From assembly GCA_029227815.1 (NCBI GenBank), contig CP118523.1, positions 1,116,001 to 1,180,000 of the forward strand: a stretch of DNA of 64,000 nucleotides. Reading direction: 5' to 3'. Under the pieces are notes generated by a model. That model was not told the DNA's origin, did no database searches, and saw only the letters and a list, made by a program, of their open reading frames with translations. This document shows, in pieces, positions 31,052-39,779 of the stretch. The DNA comes from Clostridiaceae bacterium M8S5. Its GTDB lineage: Bacteria; Bacillota; Clostridia; Tissierellales; MCWD3. How positions within the stretch are numbered: position 1 is the first letter of the stretch; each line of letters opens with the position of its first letter. Both the position numbers and the translations under genes were made by a program.

Positions 31052-31474
31052 ATGAAACTAAAAGATATAAAAAAAGCTGTAATAGATAAACTAACAGCTA
31101 GTTTTCCTGAGTTTGATGTATTTGGAGAAAATAAGAGTAGTGAAGCAAATAAATCAAAATTTATCGTAGAACTTAATCCTATATATATGGGGGTTGAAAG
31201 TAGTTATCATAGGCGACAATACGTGAATATAACTATTAGAATCCACACTCAAAATAAAACAAATGATGAGTATATAGATGTAGTGGACAAGCTATATAAG
31301 ATTATTGATGCAACAATCAAGGTTAATGATAGAGAACTTTATATAAATAAAATAAGGATGATAAAGGAAAACGATATCTTAAAGTGTTCATTCAATATTA
31401 ATTATGAGGATGAAATAGAAAGAAATGAAAATTATGAGTTGATGAAAGAATTAAATTTTAAGGAGGAATATTAA
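31052..31474 (+). CDS. Tail terminator-like protein, cassette 2
   Basis: A 140-residue paralogue of the gene at 16455: same length, LKDIKKAVIDKLTASFPEF at the start and INYEDEIERNENYELMKELN at the end. By position it caps the tube below the sheath gene. It follows the same GAAAGGAGGAAGGGGTGA ribosome region, and its stop overlaps the sheath start. Confidence 0.7.
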   Translation: MKLKDIKKAVIDKLTASFPEFDVFGENKSSEANKSKFIVELNPIYMGVESSYHRRQYVNITIRIHTQNKTNDEYIDVVDKLYKIIDATIKVNDRELYINKIRMIKENDILKCSFNINYEDEIERNENYELMKELNFKEEY

Positions 31475-32619
31475 TGGGGTTAGGATTACCAAAAATCGAA
31501 ATCAATTTTAAAACACAAGGAGTTACAGCAATAGAAAGAAGTGCGAAAGGAATAGTTGCGTTAATTTTAAAACATCATGTTGATGTTAAAAAGGAAAATA
31601 GTGAAGAAATCAAAGTAAAAGGAGATCATATTACAGGTACATCTTTTGAATATAAATCAATAGATGAAATAGGTACTTACTTAGTAAAAGACTCAACAGA
31701 TAAAGCTGATGATTGGGGAGTTCAGAACTTAAAATATATCAAACAAGCATTTTTAGGAACTCCTAGTAAGGTAATTGTTGAATATCTCACTACATCAGAG
31801 AGTATAAATGATGGACTAGGTAGATTAAAAACAAAAAAATGGAATTATTTAGCTATACCAGAAATCATGAGAGAAGAATCAACAGTAGCTTCATGGGTTA
31901 GTGGTGAAAGAACTAATAACAAGAAGACATTTAAAGTAGTTTTACCAAACGAAGGACTTGGTGGAAACTGTGAAGGTATCATAAATTTCTGTGCTAGTAA
32001 TATAAAAACTAAAGACTCAGATGTGTTTAGTGGAGCAGAGTATGCACCTAGAATAGCTGGTATTTTAGCAGGACTACCATTTACAAGAAGTGCTACTTAC
32101 TATGATTTAGGAGAAGTAGTAAGTGTGGACGCATTTGATGATTCAAATAAAGAAATCAACGAAGGCAAGCTAATATTAATCAACGACGGTGAAAAAGTCA
32201 AAATAGCAAGAGGTGTGAATGCTTATACACAAACTACAGTTACAAAAGGTGAATCATTCAAAAAGATAAAGATAGTAGATGCAGTTGATTTAATGACAGA
32301 TGATATAAGAGATACATTCAATAACTACTATGTAGGTAAGATAACTAACTCATATGATCACAAAGTATTATTCTTATCAGCTATAAATGCATACTTTAAA
32401 GCATTAGAGAAACAAGAAATTTTAGATCCATCATATGATAATAAAGCACAAATAGATATCGAAGCACAAAAGTTATATCTTCAAGGAAAAGGTCTAGACG
32501 TGAGTACAATGAAAGAGCAACAAATAAAAGAGTACAATACAGGAAGTCAGGTATTTATAAGTGCTAAAGTTAAATTGCTAGACGCAATGGAAGACTTAAT
32601 GATGGAAATATCAATGTAG
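31474..32619 (+). CDS. xkdK: Contractile tail sheath protein, cassette 2
   Basis: A 381-residue sheath protein with the same N-terminal handle as the cassette 1 sheath, a longer and different segment at about 33-75, and an almost identical C-terminal half from GILAGLPFTRSATYYDLGEV on. The polymer-forming ends are thus the same in both sheaths while the exposed middle differs. It should form the contractile sheath of a second particle, or mixed sheaths with the first. Confidence 0.92.
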   Translation: MGLGLPKIEINFKTQGVTAIERSAKGIVALILKHHVDVKKENSEEIKVKGDHITGTSFEYKSIDEIGTYLVKDSTDKADDWGVQNLKYIKQAFLGTPSKVIVEYLTTSESINDGLGRLKTKKWNYLAIPEIMREESTVASWVSGERTNNKKTFKVVLPNEGLGGNCEGIINFCASNIKTKDSDVFSGAEYAPRIAGILAGLPFTRSATYYDLGEVVSVDAFDDSNKEINEGKLILINDGEKVKIARGVNAYTQTTVTKGESFKKIKIVDAVDLMTDDIRDTFNNYYVGKITNSYDHKVLFLSAINAYFKALEKQEILDPSYDNKAQIDIEAQKLYLQGKGLDVSTMKEQQIKEYNTGSQVFISAKVKLLDAMEDLMMEISM

Positions 32620-32631
32620 GAGGTAGATTAG

Positions 32632-33075
32632 ATGAATAAATTATCAGGAAATAGAGTGATAAACGGTACATGGGGAGAAATATGGTTAGAAGGCGAAAAA
32701 ATAAGTGAATTAACAGGATTAGATGCTAAAATCACACTTAAAAAAGAAGACGTAAGTATGTGTGGAGTATTAGCAAAAGAATCTAAGATAACAGGCTGGG
32801 AAGGAAAAGGAACACTAAAGCTACACAAGGTGAATTCAAGAATGGCTCAGTTATTAGGAGATAACATAAAGCAAGGAAAAGACGTAAGATTTACAATAGT
32901 TGCAAAGCTTGCGGACCCTGATACAATAGGAAATCAATCAGAGAGAGTTGCACTAAAAGGAGTAAGCTTTGATGACCTTACAGTAATGAACTTTGAGATG
33001 AAGGCACTAGGAAAAGTAGAGTGTCCATTTACATTTACAGACTATGATTTCATGGATTTAATAAGTCCAGAATAG
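32632..33075 (+). CDS. xkdM: Tail tube protein, cassette 2
   Basis: A 147-residue XkdM-type tube protein, identical to the cassette 1 copy except Ser for Lys three residues from the end. The DNA, including the spacer GGAGGTAGATTAG before the start, is nearly the same too. Such identity next to clearly diverged genes suggests gene conversion or a recent exchange. Confidence 0.92.
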   Translation: MNKLSGNRVINGTWGEIWLEGEKISELTGLDAKITLKKEDVSMCGVLAKESKITGWEGKGTLKLHKVNSRMAQLLGDNIKQGKDVRFTIVAKLADPDTIGNQSERVALKGVSFDDLTVMNFEMKALGKVECPFTFTDYDFMDLISPE

Positions 33076-33086
33076 GGGGAAGATAG

Positions 33087-33482
33087 ATGAGTACTTTAGA
33101 TTTATTGTTACAATTAGACGAAAGCAAACTTAAAAAGCCTAGCAAAGAAGTAGAGATGAAAAGATTATCAGAGCTATTGGGAGAAAAAATAATATTTAAG
33201 GTGGAAGCTCTAACACCTAAAAAAATGGATGAAATTCAAACAATGAGCACAGACGAAGAAAAAGAGACAATGAACATGGGTGAATTACAGCTATTAGCAG
33301 TAATGGAAGGTGTAAAAGAGCCAAACTTTAAATCAAAAGAACTAATGGATAAATTTGGAGTATATACCCCTAAAGATTTAATTAGAAAGATATTACTTCC
33401 AGGTGAGATAATCACTCTTTATGGTATCGTAGGCGATTTAAGTGGATTTGATGGTGGAGCAATAGAAGAAGTAAAAAACTAA
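33087..33482 (+). CDS. xkdN: Tail assembly chaperone, zero-frame product, cassette 2
   Basis: A 131-residue XkdN-like protein with only a few substitutions from the gene at 18469 (for example Glu for Gln at 12, Ile for Met at 35). The slippery heptamer A AAA AAC is at 33473-33479 just before the stop, as in cassette 1. Confidence 0.9.
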   Translation: MSTLDLLLQLDESKLKKPSKEVEMKRLSELLGEKIIFKVEALTPKKMDEIQTMSTDEEKETMNMGELQLLAVMEGVKEPNFKSKELMDKFGVYTPKDLIRKILLPGEIITLYGIVGDLSGFDGGAIEEVKN

Positions 33483-33652
33483 TAAATACAGATGGATTAA
33501 CACAGATGATGTATTACTATTGGAATACAAAGGGTATAAGACCATCTGTACTTTACAACATGCCAAAAGGAGAGTTGTTAGTGGTAACAGCTTTTTATGA
33601 ACAAGAACTAAAAGACAAAGAAGAACTTTTAAAAGCAAGAGGGATAGAATAA
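33479..33652 (+). CDS. -1 frameshift extension of the chaperone, cassette 2
   Basis: In the -1 frame after 33473-33479 the sequence reads LINTDGLTQMMYYYWNTKGI and continues to KDKEELLKARGIE with TAA at 33650-33652. The first about 45 residues match the cassette 1 extension, then the tails differ. Conservation of a frame without its own start supports programmed frameshifting. Confidence 0.85.
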   Translation, partial: LINTDGLTQMMYYYWNTKGIRPSVLYNMPKGELLVVTAFYEQELKDKEELLKARGIE

Positions 33653-33667
33653 ACTACATCATATATT

Positions 33668-33709
33668 AGGGGTTGTTATAAATGTATAATACATTTAAGC
33701 AACCCCTTT
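33668..33709 (+). terminator. Attenuator-like hairpin before the tape measure gene, cassette 2
   Basis: AGGGGTTG (33668-33675) pairs with CAACCCCT (33700-33707), with AAATGTA/TACATTT inside, then TT and AAAATT. The sequence is unrelated to the cassette 1 hairpin but the position is the same. Confidence 0.65.
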
Positions 33710-33734
33710 AAAATTGTATAAAGGTGGTGAAAAT

Positions 33735-35357
33735 ATGAGTAGTGAAGTAGAAAAAAAATTAAAAGCTCGTAGTGATACTATAAATGAGCAAAGCATAGCT
33801 GGTAAGAATAGTATAGCAGAACAGCCAAGATATTTTAAAGATGGAGTTGATGACTTTGTAAATTTATATACTCAAAATGCTAGATTTAAGTATTTTTTTA
33901 GAGAAGTTCACAGTGCTCCTAAATCTGTTTACAACATGAATGCTGAAGTATATACACATAAGATAAATAATCAAATTGAAAAAAGAAGAAAATTACTTTC
34001 AGAGAAGGCAAGAATAGATAATAAAATAAAAAACGCTAATAGTTATGCTGAAGAAAAATTATTAAAGAAAGATTTAGAAAATATACAGCAAAAAATAAGA
34101 AGTAATAAATCGATGACTAGAGAACTTTCAAGTAATAAGGTGAAAGGGAAACCTGTTAATAGTTTCTATAAAAAAATGATGAACAGAGCACGCAAATTTA
34201 ATAGCAAGTTGTGGAAAAATTATAACATATATAAAGCATGGGCTATAACAGGAGTCGAAAATTTTGTAGATAAATCAATAAAAAAAATACCTTATATTGG
34301 TGAAAAAATACTGTCAGGAGGAAAGTATCTAGGCAAGAACTTACAAAAGATATTACCCGGCGTAGATATAGGAGTGAATAGTTATGTACTTGCAACTGAT
34401 CCAAGCAATTTTAAAAGGTCGTTAGCGGGATTAGATATGCTAGGATATGCGGGATTTTTAGCAGGTCCAGAAGTAGGGGTACCAGTTAAAGCTATAACAG
34501 GATATTTAAACTTTTTCGGAGCATTAGGTTACGATATCGCAAGTTCTTTTGATTCAACAAGGTTTATTGCAGAATGGTTAGATGATAATTCACCAGATAT
34601 TAAAAGTGTTACGGATAAATACATTACACCTGAAAATATTATAGGGATATCTGCAGCCGCTAATATGGCTATGCCGGGTGCTTTGGATGCAGGAATATGG
34701 ATAGCTAAGCAGATGGAGAATAACGGATTAGATTCTCAAGCTATGAAAAAGAATATAGCGAAAACTGATAGTATACCTGAAATAATAAATCAAAGCAAAA
34801 CAACACCAAAATTAAAAACGCCAAAAAAAACAACAATAAAAAATAGTAAAGCTACGATAAATCCATCAAATATAACTGAATTCAATGGCAAGTATTATTA
34901 TCATGAAAAACCACTACCTAAGATTGATTTATCAAATATATCTCCAAAACAAGATTCGATTGATTTTAGGGGAATAAATATACCAAAATTACCACCAAAA
35001 GAATTAAAAGAAATACCTATAAAGCAACCTATACCAAGATTAAAAAGGAGATACGATAGGTTAGAGCCTTTAAAAATGACACCTATAAAGCTAAATAATA
35101 ATTTGAAACCATATATTATGCCGTATGATAGCTCAAACATCAATATCTATAATAAAAAAGATGGCAAAGGAAGACCTGGATTTTTAAAGAGGTTGTTTGG
35201 TACATCAAACAAAAACAAATCTACAAACAACACAAGTAATAATAACAGCAATAGAAACAGTATCATCTTAAACGTGAATGGTGCTAATTTATCTACTGAT
35301 CAAATAGTAAATGAAATCGTCACCAATTTAAATATTGCAATGGGGAATACTGCGTAA
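33735..35357 (+). CDS. Small tape measure protein, cassette 2
   Basis: Start chosen at ATG 33735 after AAAGGTGGTG (540 residues). It begins with a coiled-coil part (MSSEVEKKLKARSDTINEQ, then IEKRRKLLSEKARIDNKI), has a hydrophobic segment near 230-270 (FKRSLAGLDMLGYAGFLAGP), a Pro/Lys-rich part at about 360-470, and the tape measure-type end SIILNVNGANLSTDQIVNEIV. It is about 40 residues longer than the cassette 1 protein, so its tail may be slightly longer. Overall similarity to that protein is limited to the core and the end. Confidence 0.75.
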   Translation: MSSEVEKKLKARSDTINEQSIAGKNSIAEQPRYFKDGVDDFVNLYTQNARFKYFFREVHSAPKSVYNMNAEVYTHKINNQIEKRRKLLSEKARIDNKIKNANSYAEEKLLKKDLENIQQKIRSNKSMTRELSSNKVKGKPVNSFYKKMMNRARKFNSKLWKNYNIYKAWAITGVENFVDKSIKKIPYIGEKILSGGKYLGKNLQKILPGVDIGVNSYVLATDPSNFKRSLAGLDMLGYAGFLAGPEVGVPVKAITGYLNFFGALGYDIASSFDSTRFIAEWLDDNSPDIKSVTDKYITPENIIGISAAANMAMPGALDAGIWIAKQMENNGLDSQAMKKNIAKTDSIPEIINQSKTTPKLKTPKKTTIKNSKATINPSNITEFNGKYYYHEKPLPKIDLSNISPKQDSIDFRGINIPKLPPKELKEIPIKQPIPRLKRRYDRLEPLKMTPIKLNNNLKPYIMPYDSSNINIYNKKDGKGRPGFLKRLFGTSNKNKSTNNTSNNNSNRNSIILNVNGANLSTDQIVNEIVTNLNIAMGNTA

Positions 35358-35369
35358 AGGAGGGGGATA

Positions 35370-35789
35370 ATGGATATATTTTTGTCAATTAACAACAGAG
35401 AAGAAGTAATAAAATTGCCAGTTCTTCCAACTGAGTTCAAAACTAATTCATCAATGAAAAACCAAAGCTATGAAACTATCTCACAGGGAGAAATAAAGCT
35501 AATTGGAACAGAGTCGTTAAAAACTATTTCCATACAATCATTCTTTCCTAATAAAGAGTATGAATTTGCAAGAGATGACAAATATAAAGGTTGGGAATAT
35601 GTAGAGTTAATTGAAGATTGGAAGAAAAAAAGGATACCAATAAGACTGACTATAACAAATTCACTAATTAATATGCCATGTACAATAGAAAGTTTTGAGT
35701 ATGGATTGCAAGATGGCAGTGGAGATATATACTATACACTTTCTTTAAGTGAGTTTAAGTATATAGACCTCGATCAAAAGGAGGTATAG
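35370..35789 (+). CDS. XkdP-like baseplate/tail protein, cassette 2
   Basis: A 139-residue paralogue of the gene at 20637, same length, with FLSINNREEVIKLPVLPTEF and INMPCTIESFEYGL. It lacks a LysM domain too. AAAGGAGGGGG precedes the ATG. Confidence 0.75.
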   Translation: MDIFLSINNREEVIKLPVLPTEFKTNSSMKNQSYETISQGEIKLIGTESLKTISIQSFFPNKEYEFARDDKYKGWEYVELIEDWKKKRIPIRLTITNSLINMPCTIESFEYGLQDGSGDIYYTLSLSEFKYIDLDQKEV

Positions 35790-35792
35790 TAT

Positions 35793-36761
35793 ATGCATCA
35801 ATTATATTGTATAACAGATAATGTCCAGACTAATATTACGCCTTTAGTAGGAAATATAAGTTGGAGTAGTGATGTAAGTCAATTAGGAGATAGACTAAAT
35901 TTTAGTATAGCATTTAATGATAGCAGATTTTTCCCAGAGATTCCAGTGGAGGTTGGAAGTAGTATAGTTCTAAAAAACAAGGATGAAATATTTAGAGGAA
36001 TAGTAGTGACAAGTTCACAAAATGGTAGAGGTTCAATAAGCTATACTTGTCTAGACTACGCATTTTATCTTAACAAATCCAAAGAAATATATCAGTTTAA
36101 CAAAATATCAGCAAAAAGTGCACTAGAAACGATATTTGGTGATTTTGGTATTTCTATAGGGAGAGTAGCATCAATAGATACAGTGATTAATAAGATATAC
36201 AACAACAAAGTTATAGCTCAAATAATAAAAGATATACTAACAACAGCAGAAAATGAGAGTGGCATAAAGTACACAATGGAGATGAGACAAAATAAAATAT
36301 ATATAGAAAAGCAAGAAGACTTAGTAATAAAGGCTACATTTAAGCTGTCAAAAGATGCACAAGAGATGGATGTATCTAAATCAATATCAAATCCCGTAAG
36401 AAATATCACTATAGAGAATATGAAGAACAGTGTCAAGATACTAATAGATGAAAACAAACAAATTGAGAAGAAAGATTCAAAGCTAATAGGAAAATATGGA
36501 CTACTACAAGAAGTCATAGTAGCAAAAAATGAAGAAGATTCAAAAGCAAAGAATATAGCCGAAAAAGTACTCAAAGACCTAGGAAAAGTCATGGAAGATA
36601 ATACACTTTCAATGATAGGTAATGATGCTGTAAGAGCTGGTAGGTTAATGGAGATACAAGAGCCAGTAACAGGTATGAGTGGCAAATATCTAATAAAAAA
36701 CGTCAAACATACACTGAAAAACGGTATACATCTAATGCAACTAGGATTAGGGGTGAAGTAA
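35793..36761 (+). CDS. xkdQ: XkdQ-like baseplate hub protein, cassette 2
   Basis: A 322-residue paralogue of the gene at 21061 (HQLYCITDNVQTNITPLVGN, IFRGIVVTSSQNGRGSISYT, MSGKYLIKNVKHTLKNGIH). It should form the baseplate hub of the second particle. It is followed with no gap by the first of three spike-type genes. Confidence 0.85.
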   Translation: MHQLYCITDNVQTNITPLVGNISWSSDVSQLGDRLNFSIAFNDSRFFPEIPVEVGSSIVLKNKDEIFRGIVVTSSQNGRGSISYTCLDYAFYLNKSKEIYQFNKISAKSALETIFGDFGISIGRVASIDTVINKIYNNKVIAQIIKDILTTAENESGIKYTMEMRQNKIYIEKQEDLVIKATFKLSKDAQEMDVSKSISNPVRNITIENMKNSVKILIDENKQIEKKDSKLIGKYGLLQEVIVAKNEEDSKAKNIAEKVLKDLGKVMEDNTLSMIGNDAVRAGRLMEIQEPVTGMSGKYLIKNVKHTLKNGIHLMQLGLGVK

Positions 36762-37214
36762 ATGCAGGGAATAAACGAGTTAGCCAAGTTGTTTAAAGAA
36801 AGAGACAATAACCCTTATATAGGTCCTTTAATAGGAGTAGTTGTAGAGCCATTACCAGATATACAAATTGCTTTAGGAGAAAAGATATTGCTTACTAAAG
36901 AGAATCTAGTTGTAGATTTGATGTTTAAAGAGCATGAGAGAAGCTTTGAGATATCTGGGGATATAAAATTAACTCAGGATGAACCTTGCGAAACAGAAGA
37001 GGGAACTTTTACTGAAAAAACTACAAACCCAAATGCACCGACACCGCATCCACATCATCATAAAGTACCAGAGATAACATTAGACACACAATATGAAGGT
37101 AAAGGGGTCATAAAATTTAGTGATATGAAGCTTGAAAAAGAAGACCTAGTTTTATTGGTTCCAAGTAGTGATGAACAAACTTATTATCTTATAGATAAGG
37201 TAAAGCAGTTGTAA
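36762..37214 (+). CDS. XkdR-like DUF2577 protein 1 with His-rich tip motif, cassette 2
   Basis: The 150-residue protein keeps the family start (MQGINELAKLFKERDNNPYIGP) and end (DLVLLVPSSDEQTYYLIDKV). An insert around residues 75-105 contains TPHPHHHK (His96, 98, 99, 100). H-x-H motifs of this kind bind iron at the tip of P2-type tail spikes, so this may be a membrane-piercing tip. First of three tandem paralogues. Confidence 0.75.
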   Translation: MQGINELAKLFKERDNNPYIGPLIGVVVEPLPDIQIALGEKILLTKENLVVDLMFKEHERSFEISGDIKLTQDEPCETEEGTFTEKTTNPNAPTPHPHHHKVPEITLDTQYEGKGVIKFSDMKLEKEDLVLLVPSSDEQTYYLIDKVKQL

Positions 37215-37242
37215 TATAAGAAAGTGAAATGAGGGAAGAAAA

Positions 37243-37704
37243 GTGAATGGGATTAATATACTAGCTAAACTTTTTAGAGAAAGAGACAATATCGAATACA
37301 TGGGACCACTAATAGGTGAAGTGACTAATGCTCCACCAGAAATAAAGATAACAATAGGAGATAAAATAGTACTAACTAAAGAAAATCTCTTTTTCTCATC
37401 ACATATACTTGATGACTATGAAAGAGAATTTGAAATAGAAGATAGTGATGACAACACTATCAAGTTAGAACAAAAAGATGCAGGAACAACAGATGAAGGA
37501 GTAGTACCTGAGTCAGATACAACATATAGCACATATAGTCACAAACACGATATAAAAAAAATAAATGTAGCAACAAGTTTTACAAGTAATGGGGTAATAA
37601 AATTTACTAATACGATTGCAGATGGAGACAAAGTTATATTAATACCTACAGCCAATGAAATGGTATATTATGTAGTTGATAAAGCTGTTTCATTGAACTC
37701 ATAG
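37243..37704 (+). CDS. XkdR-like DUF2577 protein 2 with H-x-H motif, cassette 2
   Basis: GTG start at 37243 after GAGGGAAG. The 153-residue protein begins MNGINILAKLFRERDNIEYMGP and has SHKHDI with His100 and His102 in the same insert. It diverges from its neighbours at about half of the residues outside the ends, so the triplication is not recent. Confidence 0.75.
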   Translation: MNGINILAKLFRERDNIEYMGPLIGEVTNAPPEIKITIGDKIVLTKENLFFSSHILDDYEREFEIEDSDDNTIKLEQKDAGTTDEGVVPESDTTYSTYSHKHDIKKINVATSFTSNGVIKFTNTIADGDKVILIPTANEMVYYVVDKAVSLNS

Positions 37705-37719
37705 TTAGGGGTGATAATC

Positions 37720-38160
37720 GTGGAAGGCATGAGCAGTTTAGCAAAACTATTTAAGGAAAGAGAAAATATATCATATTTAGGACCACAAATTGGGGAGATA
37801 ATAATGCCACCAAATGATATAAAAATAGCTCTTGGAGATAAAATAGTTCTAGAAAAAGAAAACCTTATATTCTCATCATATATACTAAATAGTTATTCTA
37901 GACAATTTGAAATAAAAAGTGATGAAAACAATATAACATTTGAACAAGATAATCCGGGAGAAGCATTTAACAAAGAAGTTTCAGGTGCTACTCCACCAAT
38001 ACATTTGCATAAAATTAGTAAAATGAACATTTCCACAAACTATGAAAGTACAGGAACAATAACGTTCACAGATACACTAAAAAAAGGTGATTTAGTGCTA
38101 TTGATTCCAACTACTGATGAACAAAAATACTACGTTATAGATAAGGTGGTGAAAGAATAA
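37720..38160 (+). CDS. XkdR-like DUF2577 protein 3 with H-x-H motif, cassette 2
   Basis: I place the start at GTG 37720, giving VEGMSSLAKLFKERENISYL with AGGGGTG 7 bases upstream; the GTG at 37711 is possible but would add three residues and lie within that site. The 146-residue protein has PPIHLHKIS with His95 and His97 in the insert, and ends like the cassette 1 protein (LIPTTDEQKYYVIDKVVKE). Third of the tandem set; followed directly by XkdS. Confidence 0.75.
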   Translation: MEGMSSLAKLFKERENISYLGPQIGEIIMPPNDIKIALGDKIVLEKENLIFSSYILNSYSRQFEIKSDENNITFEQDNPGEAFNKEVSGATPPIHLHKISKMNISTNYESTGTITFTDTLKKGDLVLLIPTTDEQKYYVIDKVVKE

Positions 38161-38604
38161 ATGCTACCCAAAATTGCAGAGCTAAAATTTAAAACAAATG
38201 AACAAAAAGAGATGGATATGAGAGGCAGATCATTTTTATTTGATTTTGAAAAAGGAGAATTTGTATTAAGAAATGGAAACACAGTACTTGCAGATGAGAT
38301 AGAAAGTATACAAATATGGATAGAGAAAGTACTTTTGACCGAGAAGTATAAATACAACATCTACAAAAGAGATGATGGCAAAGAATATGGAGTAATGCTG
38401 CAAGATTTAATAATAGGCACAAATTACCCAAGAGCTTTCGTAGAGGCTGAAATACGAAGAGAGATAAAAAATGAACTCACAAAACATCCTAGAATATTAT
38501 CTATATCAAATTTTAGTATAGATAAAAGAAATCCTGAGCTATATGTTTCATTTAAAGTAAACTTAGTTAGTGGTAATAATTTTGATAAAAAGATGATTAT
38601 ATAA
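38161..38604 (+). CDS. xkdS: XkdS-like baseplate wedge protein (DUF2634), cassette 2
   Basis: A 147-residue paralogue of the gene at 22382: FLFDFEKGEFVLRNGN, IQIWIEKVLLTEKYKYNIY, EIRREIKNELTKHPRILSIS. It starts at the base after the preceding stop. Confidence 0.85.
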   Translation: MLPKIAELKFKTNEQKEMDMRGRSFLFDFEKGEFVLRNGNTVLADEIESIQIWIEKVLLTEKYKYNIYKRDDGKEYGVMLQDLIIGTNYPRAFVEAEIRREIKNELTKHPRILSISNFSIDKRNPELYVSFKVNLVSGNNFDKKMII

Positions 38605-38624
38605 ACCTAGGGAGGTGAAGTAAT

Positions 38625-39779
38625 ATGAACAAAGAAGAATTACAAAAACGAATGTTAAATAATGTAGACAAGAAATTTGATAGGAGCGAGGGCTCTTTTT
38701 TTTATGATGCATTAAAGCCAGTGGCAATAGAGCTAGAAGGCGCTTATAACATGAAAGATGAGATACTAAATAACGGTTTTGCATTGACAGCGAAAGGAGA
38801 TTACCTAGATAAAAAAGTTGCAGAACAAGGATTGCAAAGAAGACAGGCTACAAAAGCAACGACATATGTTGAGATTAGAGGTAAAGAAGGAACAAAGATT
38901 CCAAAGGGATGCATAGTTGCAAGTGATACAGCTACTTACAAAGTGATAGAAATGAAAGATATACCTAAAGTAATAAATAACAATAATTTAAATCCCTATT
39001 TTGGTGAAAATGTTCTAAAGATGGATGCAATAAAAGCTGTTGATAGTATAGCAGTTGATAATGTATCTGTATCAACAGTTATAGAAAGTGGAAAAGCAAA
39101 TGTACTCGTTGAATGTGAGCAGTCAGGGAAAATAGGTAATGCACCAGTTGGAGCAATAAAACATTTTCCAGTTACTATTGCAGGACTAAAGTCAGTAACA
39201 AACAAAAAAGATGTAATAAATGGGTACAATGAAGAAACTGACGAAGAATTGAGAGAGAGATACTTTGAAAAAGTCAGAACACCAGCAACTAGTGGAAATA
39301 GATATCATTATAAAAATTGGGCTAAAGAAGTACCTGGAGTAGGTGATGCTAAGGTTAAGCCAACTTGGAACGGGGCAGGAACTGTTAAAGTTGTAATAAT
39401 CAATAGTAATAAGACAGTAGCAGATGAAACACTGATTAATGCAGTAAAGGCCCATATAGAGGAAAACAGACCAATAGGAGTAGATGTTACACTAGCAAGT
39501 GCAGGTAGTAAAGTTATAAATATAAAAATAACTGTTGAAGCAAGTATCAATACAGATGAAAAAGAGGAGCTAAAAAGCAATATAGAAGATATAGTTAAGC
39601 TGTACTTAAAGAAGATAGCATTCGTAGAGAATCGAGTAAGTTATGCAATGATAGTTAGCCTAATAATGGATTGTAAAGGTGCTGATAAAATTACAAATAT
39701 AACATTAAATGACAATAAAGAAAATATAACAGTTGGAGAGCTTGATGTTGCTGTATTGGGGGCGGTAACTATTGAATAA
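38625..39779 (+). CDS. xkdT: Baseplate J-like wedge protein, cassette 2
   Basis: This 384-residue protein has the Baseplate_J core (EGSFFYDALKPVAIELEGAYNM, VRTPATSGNRYHYKNWAKEV, GTVKVVIINSN). It is 34 residues longer than the cassette 1 copy owing to an insert near residues 110-140. AGGGAGGTG precedes the ATG. The next gene overlaps its end by 8 bases, as in cassette 1. Confidence 0.92.
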   Translation: MNKEELQKRMLNNVDKKFDRSEGSFFYDALKPVAIELEGAYNMKDEILNNGFALTAKGDYLDKKVAEQGLQRRQATKATTYVEIRGKEGTKIPKGCIVASDTATYKVIEMKDIPKVINNNNLNPYFGENVLKMDAIKAVDSIAVDNVSVSTVIESGKANVLVECEQSGKIGNAPVGAIKHFPVTIAGLKSVTNKKDVINGYNEETDEELRERYFEKVRTPATSGNRYHYKNWAKEVPGVGDAKVKPTWNGAGTVKVVIINSNKTVADETLINAVKAHIEENRPIGVDVTLASAGSKVINIKITVEASINTDEKEELKSNIEDIVKLYLKKIAFVENRVSYAMIVSLIMDCKGADKITNITLNDNKENITVGELDVAVLGAVTIE

